NCBI GenBank assembly: GCA_028275425.1
Contig: JAPWUT010000049.1
Span: forward strand, 1 to 9,657
Direction of reading: 5' to 3'
Length of the DNA stretch: 9,657 bases
Source of the DNA: Anaerolineae bacterium
GTDB lineage: Bacteria > Chloroflexota > Anaerolineae > SpSt-600
Shown here: in pieces, positions 5,612 through 9,657 of the stretch
How the letters are laid out: every line of letters starts with the position of its first letter
How positions within the stretch are numbered: position 1 is the first letter of the stretch
The notes under the pieces: model-generated
Databases searched by the model: none
Seen by the model: the letters and a program-made list of their open reading frames with translations, nothing else
What the model was told of the DNA's origin: nothing
Translations under genes and position numbers: made by a program

Positions 5612-6763
5612 ATGCTTAGGTACGTCCTTAGAAGGCTCGGTCAAATCGTGATAACCCTTTTTGTTTTCCTGACCCTTGTCTATTTCCTTCTGGAAGCGCA
5701 GCCTGGGGACTATGCCCAGACTTTCCTTTCTAACCCTAAGCTTACCAAGGAGCAAAGGGAAGCCCTTAAGGCCCAGTTCGGCTTAGATAGACCCCTCTGG
5801 GAGCGCTACCTGCGCTATATGGGCTCTCTGCTCAAAGGCAACTTGGGAATTTCCTTTGAGCATTATCCGAGGTCTGTGGTCTCCGTAATAGCCGAGAGAG
5901 CCCCCCGCACTATACTCCTCTTCCTAACGGCTCAAATCCTTTCCTTCCTACTGGGCTTCTCCGCAGGCAAAGTGTTGGCCTGGAGGAGAGGGCAAGCCTT
6001 TGAGTATGTCCTCACCATAGGTGGTGTTACCCTTTACACCGTCTTCACCCCTTGGTTTGGCCTTATGATGATTTGGATTTTTGCTTACATCCTCCACTTG
6101 TTCCCGGTAGGCAAATTCGTCACCCCGACTTTGTGGCGCGGTGCACCGGTTGATGCAAATTATGTCTTCATTAGGATTTTGCTTTCAGCTTTCGTAGCCT
6201 CTTTGGCCCTGTTTTTGGTGCTTCTGGCAACGAGGCGCCTGAACTTAGCCCTGAGGCGGGGGCTGAGGGGGGCCGGAGTTCTGATAATCCTGGCCGGCCT
6301 CTTAGCTTATTGGCTTCCTTCGGGCATAACCCGCTATGCTCTGGACATCCTCTACCACTTGATTTTGCCGGTCATGACCCTTACCCTGATAAACTTTGCT
6401 GGGATGATGCTCCTTACCCGCAATAGCATGCTGGAAACGATGCGGGAAGATTTCGTGATGGCGGCGAGAGCCAAAGGCTTGCCAGATGGGGTGATAAGGG
6501 ATAAACATGTAGCTCGCAATGCCATGCTCCCGGTCATAACCTCATTCATCTTCTCCATCGCTTTCGTCCTGGATGGTGGTGTCATTACTGAAACCGTTTT
6601 CTCCTGGCCGGGAATGGGCCTTACCCTTCTGGAAGCAGCCGTCGCCCAAGATATCCCGATGGTCATGGGCGGGCTTGTCTTCACTGGAACCCTTGCTCTC
6701 CTGGGACACCTTGTAGCCGATATGACCTACGCTTACCTTGACCCCAGAATTCGCTACACTTAA
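5612..6763 (+). CDS. dppB: DppB-like ABC transporter permease with an internal two-helix insertion
   Basis: 383 residues. ATG 5612 follows GGGGAGGG. The N-terminus RYVLRRLGQIVITLFVFLTLVYFLLEAQPGD is cut in the usual DppB manner: helix 1 at about 9-27, then a long loop with EQREALKAQFGLDRPLWERY. Further helices lie near 98-120, 134-165, 250-268, 308-325 and 352-370. The EAA loop that contacts the ATPase is at 283-307 (AARAKGLPDGVIRDKHVARN). The C-terminus has the family-typical LDPRIRY. Residues ~177-242 are extra compared with a usual DppB of about 310-340 residues and contain two more hydrophobic stretches (186-207, 220-236) joined by an Arg-rich turn. It would pair with the following DppC-like protein as the channel. 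The short gap downstream indicates cotranscription. Confidence 0.9.
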   Translation: MLRYVLRRLGQIVITLFVFLTLVYFLLEAQPGDYAQTFLSNPKLTKEQREALKAQFGLDRPLWERYLRYMGSLLKGNLGISFEHYPRSVVSVIAERAPRTILLFLTAQILSFLLGFSAGKVLAWRRGQAFEYVLTIGGVTLYTVFTPWFGLMMIWIFAYILHLFPVGKFVTPTLWRGAPVDANYVFIRILLSAFVASLALFLVLLATRRLNLALRRGLRGAGVLIILAGLLAYWLPSGITRYALDILYHLILPVMTLTLINFAGMMLLTRNSMLETMREDFVMAARAKGLPDGVIRDKHVARNAMLPVITSFIFSIAFVLDGGVITETVFSWPGMGLTLLEAAVAQDIPMVMGGLVFTGTLALLGHLVADMTYAYLDPRIRYT

Positions 6764-6774
6764 AGGGAGGAGTG

Positions 6775-7770
6775 ATGGAAGAGAAAACGAAGGTAATTAC
6801 AAAGCCAAAGGTGGAAGTCATCCTGGAGGAGGAAGAGCGGAAAAGGCTCAAGGAAATGCCCCTTTGGCGGGTGCGCCTCTACCTAACCTGGCGTGAAATC
6901 CGCAACAATTGGAGGCTCTTCTCTGAGAACAAGATAGGCCTTTTAGGGTTAGGCATAATCATCTTCTATGCCATTATGGCCATAGCCCATCCTATCCTGA
7001 TGAAATGGGTCTGGGACCCGAACATTTACGACCCCATAGTAGGCTATTCCTACGATGAGGTCCTCCAGCCTGCTCCCCCCTCTTTCCGACACATTTTAGG
7101 CACTGACCCGTTGGGGAGAGATGTCCTCAGCCAGCTAATGTATAGCACTCGCTCGGAATTTGCTCTGGGAATTTTAGCGGCCATAATCACTGTGACCATT
7201 GGCACTACGGTGGGGGCAGTGGCTGCCTACTTCGGCGGGATTATTGATACCCTCCTAATGCGTCTGGCCGACCTAATTATAATGCTCCCCTTCGTCACCA
7301 TCCTCATCGTCCTGAGCGCTCTGTTCAAGATGAACCTCATAATCTTGGCTATAGTCATAGGCATTCTTTCGGGCTTTGGCGGAACCGGCATCGTGATAAA
7401 ATCCCAGGCCCTTACAATAAAAGTTCGGGCTTACATAGAAGCTGCCAAGGTATCCGGTGGGTCCAATTGGCACATAATCTTCCGCCACATTATCCCTAAC
7501 CTCATGCCCCTTTCGTTCTTGTACATGATGTTCTCTGTCACCAGCGCCATATTCTCGGAAGCAGTGCTCTCTTTCTTCGGCCTATTAAACATCCGCATGT
7601 CCTGGGGCCTTATGATTCACACCGCACAAACAGCGGGCTACTTGCTTAACCCCAAAACTTGGTGGCTAATTGTGCCCGCAGGGCTGTCCATAACCCTGCT
7701 TTGCTCCGCCTTCTATTTGGTTGGAAGGGCATTGGATGAGATAGTTAACCCACGCCTTCGCAAGCGATAA
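6775..7770 (+). CDS. dppC: DppC-like ABC transporter permease
   Basis: 331 residues from ATG 6775. A GTG at 6772 is also in frame but sits only one base from GGGAGG, so ATG is preferred. The N-terminus (1-45) is long, charged and cytoplasmic. Helix 1 is at about 54-73, followed by the extracytoplasmic loop with the family signature LGTDPLGRD (108-116), then helices near 130-152, 166-184, 188-206, 243-266 and 296-316. The EAA motif is at 222-241 (EAAKVSGGSNWHIIFRHIIP) and the C-terminus is NPRLRKR. It starts 11 bases after the DppB stop, so the two are translationally close and form the heterodimeric channel. It is a different paralogue from the DppC part of the upstream chimera: for instance LGTDPLGRD here versus LGADYVGRD there. 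Confidence 0.92.
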   Translation: MEEKTKVITKPKVEVILEEEERKRLKEMPLWRVRLYLTWREIRNNWRLFSENKIGLLGLGIIIFYAIMAIAHPILMKWVWDPNIYDPIVGYSYDEVLQPAPPSFRHILGTDPLGRDVLSQLMYSTRSEFALGILAAIITVTIGTTVGAVAAYFGGIIDTLLMRLADLIIMLPFVTILIVLSALFKMNLIILAIVIGILSGFGGTGIVIKSQALTIKVRAYIEAAKVSGGSNWHIIFRHIIPNLMPLSFLYMMFSVTSAIFSEAVLSFFGLLNIRMSWGLMIHTAQTAGYLLNPKTWWLIVPAGLSITLLCSAFYLVGRALDEIVNPRLRKR

Positions 7771-7790
7771 TCCAATCTGAGGGGGTAGAA

Positions 7791-8759
7791 GTGGCCGAGA
7801 GCATCCTTAAGATAGAAAATTTCACGATGCATTACATGACCAAGGCCGGCGAAGTTTCGGCGGTGGACAATGTTAGCTTGGAAATCCGCAAGGGTGAATC
7901 CCTGGGCTTGGTCGGAGAATCTGGCTGCGGCAAGACTTCACTGGCCATAAGCATAATGAAGCTCCTTCCCGAAAATGCGGTGATAAAGGGTGGGCACATC
8001 TATTTTGACGGGACGGACCTTGTCCCCTTAAGCGAGGATGAGATGAGGCGCTTCCGCTGGCGCCGCATCTCCATGATATTCCAGGCGGCCATGAACTCCC
8101 TGAACCCCGTCTACAGGGTAAGTGACCAGATTATAGAAGCGATGGAGACCCATTTTGGCAACATAGACTATTCTGAGGCCAGGGAGAAGGTGGCCAATCT
8201 CTTCCGCCTGGTAGGCCTTGACCCTAAATTTATGGACCAATACCCCCATGAATATAGCGGCGGGATGAGGCAGAGGGCCGTTATCGCCATGGCTCTGGCT
8301 TGCGAGCCAGACCTAATCATCGCCGATGAGCCTACCACCGCTTTGGATGTCATCGTCCAGGACAACATACTCCGAGAGCTTAAAGCCCTTCAGGAAAAAC
8401 TCGGCACTACCATGATTTACATCTCCCACGATATCGCCGTCATCGCTGAAGTTAGCCACCGCATCGGGATAATGTATGCCGGAAAGCTTGTGGAGCTTGC
8501 CGATGCGGAAGAGATATTCCACCACCCAATTCACCCTTACACAGCCGGGCTTATGTCGGCCTTTCCCAGCATCATAGGACCCAAGAGGGAACTGGTAACC
8601 ATACCTGGGGAACCTCCGGACCTGCTTAATCCCCCGTCTGGTTGTCGCTTCCACCCCCGTTGCCAGTACGCTACCGAGATATGCCGGGAGAAAGAGCCAG
8701 AGTTTAAAGATTATGGTTCAGGCCACATGGCTTCCTGTTGGAATCCTCTGGAGGGCTGA
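7791..8759 (+). CDS. dppD: DppD-like oligopeptide/dipeptide ABC transporter ATPase
   Basis: 322 residues from GTG 7791, set by GAGGGGG five bases upstream. All ATPase motifs are present: Walker A GESGCGKT (42-49), Q-loop Gln98 in MIFQAAMNSLNP, signature YSGGMRQR (155-162, Tyr in place of the usual Leu), Walker B LIIADEP with Asp179 and Glu180, and H-loop His213 in YISHD. The C-terminal oligopeptide-transporter domain has Cys285, Cys291, Cys298 and Cys316. This is the spacing class shown to hold a [4Fe-4S] cluster in mycobacterial OppD; a cluster here is inference. It couples ATP hydrolysis to transport together with the next gene and overlaps neither neighbour. Confidence 0.94.
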   Translation: MAESILKIENFTMHYMTKAGEVSAVDNVSLEIRKGESLGLVGESGCGKTSLAISIMKLLPENAVIKGGHIYFDGTDLVPLSEDEMRRFRWRRISMIFQAAMNSLNPVYRVSDQIIEAMETHFGNIDYSEAREKVANLFRLVGLDPKFMDQYPHEYSGGMRQRAVIAMALACEPDLIIADEPTTALDVIVQDNILRELKALQEKLGTTMIYISHDIAVIAEVSHRIGIMYAGKLVELADAEEIFHHPIHPYTAGLMSAFPSIIGPKRELVTIPGEPPDLLNPPSGCRFHPRCQYATEICREKEPEFKDYGSGHMASCWNPLEG

Positions 8760-8762
8760 AGG

Positions 8763-9657
8763 ATGAGCGAGACGCTTGTGCGGGTGGAAAATCTACGCAA
8801 ATATTTCCCCCTTACCAGAGGCCTTTTCCGAAGAGCAAGCCTTTTTGTCCATGCCGTTGACGATATCAATTTCACCATAAAGCGCGGGGAGAGCCTTGGC
8901 CTCGTGGGGGAATCAGGCTCAGGTAAAACTACAACTGGAAAACTTTTGGTGCGGCTCTTGGAGCCAACCTCCGGCCGCATCCTGATGAAGGTGGATGGGG
9001 AAGAGGTAGATATCTCCACCCTTAAAGGGGAAAGCTTGAAACGCTTCCGGCGCCATGTCCAAATGATTTTTCAGGACCCTTACGAATCCCTTAACCCCCG
9101 CTTTACGGTCTTTGATACAGTAGCTGAGCCACTCGTGGTGCAAGGGATTGGAAATGTTTTGGAGAGGGAAGAGAGGGTAGCCCAGATGTTGGCCTTAGTC
9201 GGGCTTACTCCCCCCTCCTCTTTCCTCTTCCGCTTCCCACATGAACTTTCGGGAGGGCAGAGGCAGAGGGTGGCAATCGCCCGCGCCCTCATAATTGAGC
9301 CTTCATTCGTAGTAGCCGATGAGCCCACTTCCATGCTGGACGTATCCATCCGAACAGGAATAATGTACCTCATGTTGGACTTGGCCGAGAGGCTCGGGGT
9401 CACATACCTTTACATAACCCATGACCTGGCTGTGGCCAGATATATGTCCAGCCGCTTAGCAGTCATGTACCTCGGTAAGATAGTGGAAATGGGGGAAACG
9501 GAGGAGGTCCTACAGAAGCCCCTTCACCCCTACACTCGCGCCCTCATCTCCGCCGTCCCCATTCCCGACCCGCGTTACAAGCGGCCAATTCCGGAGATAA
9601 AGGGGGCTATCTCGGAGCCGATAAATCCGCCGCCAACTTGCCGCTTCCTTGACCGAT
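8763..9657 (+). CDS. dppF: DppF-like oligopeptide/dipeptide ABC transporter ATPase (partial, 3' end missing)
   Basis: 298 codons are visible from ATG 8763, three bases after the DppD stop, with GGAGGG seven bases upstream inside the DppD coding region. The frame is open to the window edge. Motifs: Walker A GESGSGKT (49-56), Q-loop Gln104 in MIFQDPYESLNP (the DppF/OppF form), canonical signature LSGGQRQR (162-169), Walker B VVADEP with Asp186 and Glu187, and His220 in YITHD. The text then enters the C-terminal domain, EPINPPPTCRF, with Cys293 as the first cysteine of the cluster motif; any remaining cysteines lie beyond the edge. Residues 16-30, PLTRGLFRRA plus hydrophobic residues, form the N-terminal insertion typical of the F subunit. 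Asymmetric partner of the preceding ATPase. Confidence 0.94.
   Translation, partial: MSETLVRVENLRKYFPLTRGLFRRASLFVHAVDDINFTIKRGESLGLVGESGSGKTTTGKLLVRLLEPTSGRILMKVDGEEVDISTLKGESLKRFRRHVQMIFQDPYESLNPRFTVFDTVAEPLVVQGIGNVLEREERVAQMLALVGLTPPSSFLFRFPHELSGGQRQRVAIARALIIEPSFVVADEPTSMLDVSIRTGIMYLMLDLAERLGVTYLYITHDLAVARYMSSRLAVMYLGKIVEMGETEEVLQKPLHPYTRALISAVPIPDPRYKRPIPEIKGAISEPINPPPTCRFLDR

Overview
The window looks like chromosomal DNA of a bacterium, most likely a Chloroflexota (Anaerolineae-like, perhaps thermophilic) lineage. The basis is indirect: lipoprotein signal peptides followed by long Thr-Pro linkers, a bacterial-type NurA-family protein, strong GGAGG ribosome binding sites, and heavy ATA/AGG codon use in a moderately GC-rich sequence. 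The phylum assignment is inference.

Positions 1-427 (minus strand) hold the first 142 codons of a NurA-family nuclease gene that runs off the left edge. Positions 428-1429 carry no credible gene. This roughly 1-kb interval lies between two divergent transcription units. It contains a probable nurA promoter, an 8-bp inverted repeat, and an imperfect, strongly G-rich tandem array (about 703-1345, period about 155 bp). Each unit repeats the same set of short GC hairpins and a four-G-tract block. A TTGACA-type promoter closes the interval in front of the rightward genes.

From 1430 to the right edge everything is rightward and belongs to ABC import of the oligopeptide/dipeptide (Opp/Dpp, family-5) type. 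The first gene (1430-3484) is an in-frame chimera. Its N-terminal ~416 residues are a lipoprotein substrate-binding protein cut off before its C-terminal part. Its C-terminal ~265 residues are a DppC-type permease lacking its N-terminus and first membrane helix. Isoleucine codon use flips at the junction. Then comes a normal transporter set: binding lipoprotein (3534-5537), a strong terminator/attenuator hairpin (5555-5589), DppB-like permease (5612-6763), DppC-like permease (6775-7770), DppD-like ATPase (7791-8759) and DppF-like ATPase (8763 to the edge, incomplete).

The intact genes would form one importer: the lipid-anchored binding protein captures a peptide or oligosaccharide outside the cell, DppB/DppC form the channel, and DppD/DppF hydrolyse ATP. 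The hairpin after the binding-protein gene would let that protein be made in excess over the membrane and ATPase subunits. The chimera appears to be what remains of a second, paralogous SBP-DppB-DppC set after a deletion of roughly 2 kb, unless the join is an assembly error. The points most worth checking are this chimera and the G-rich hairpin array beside it.
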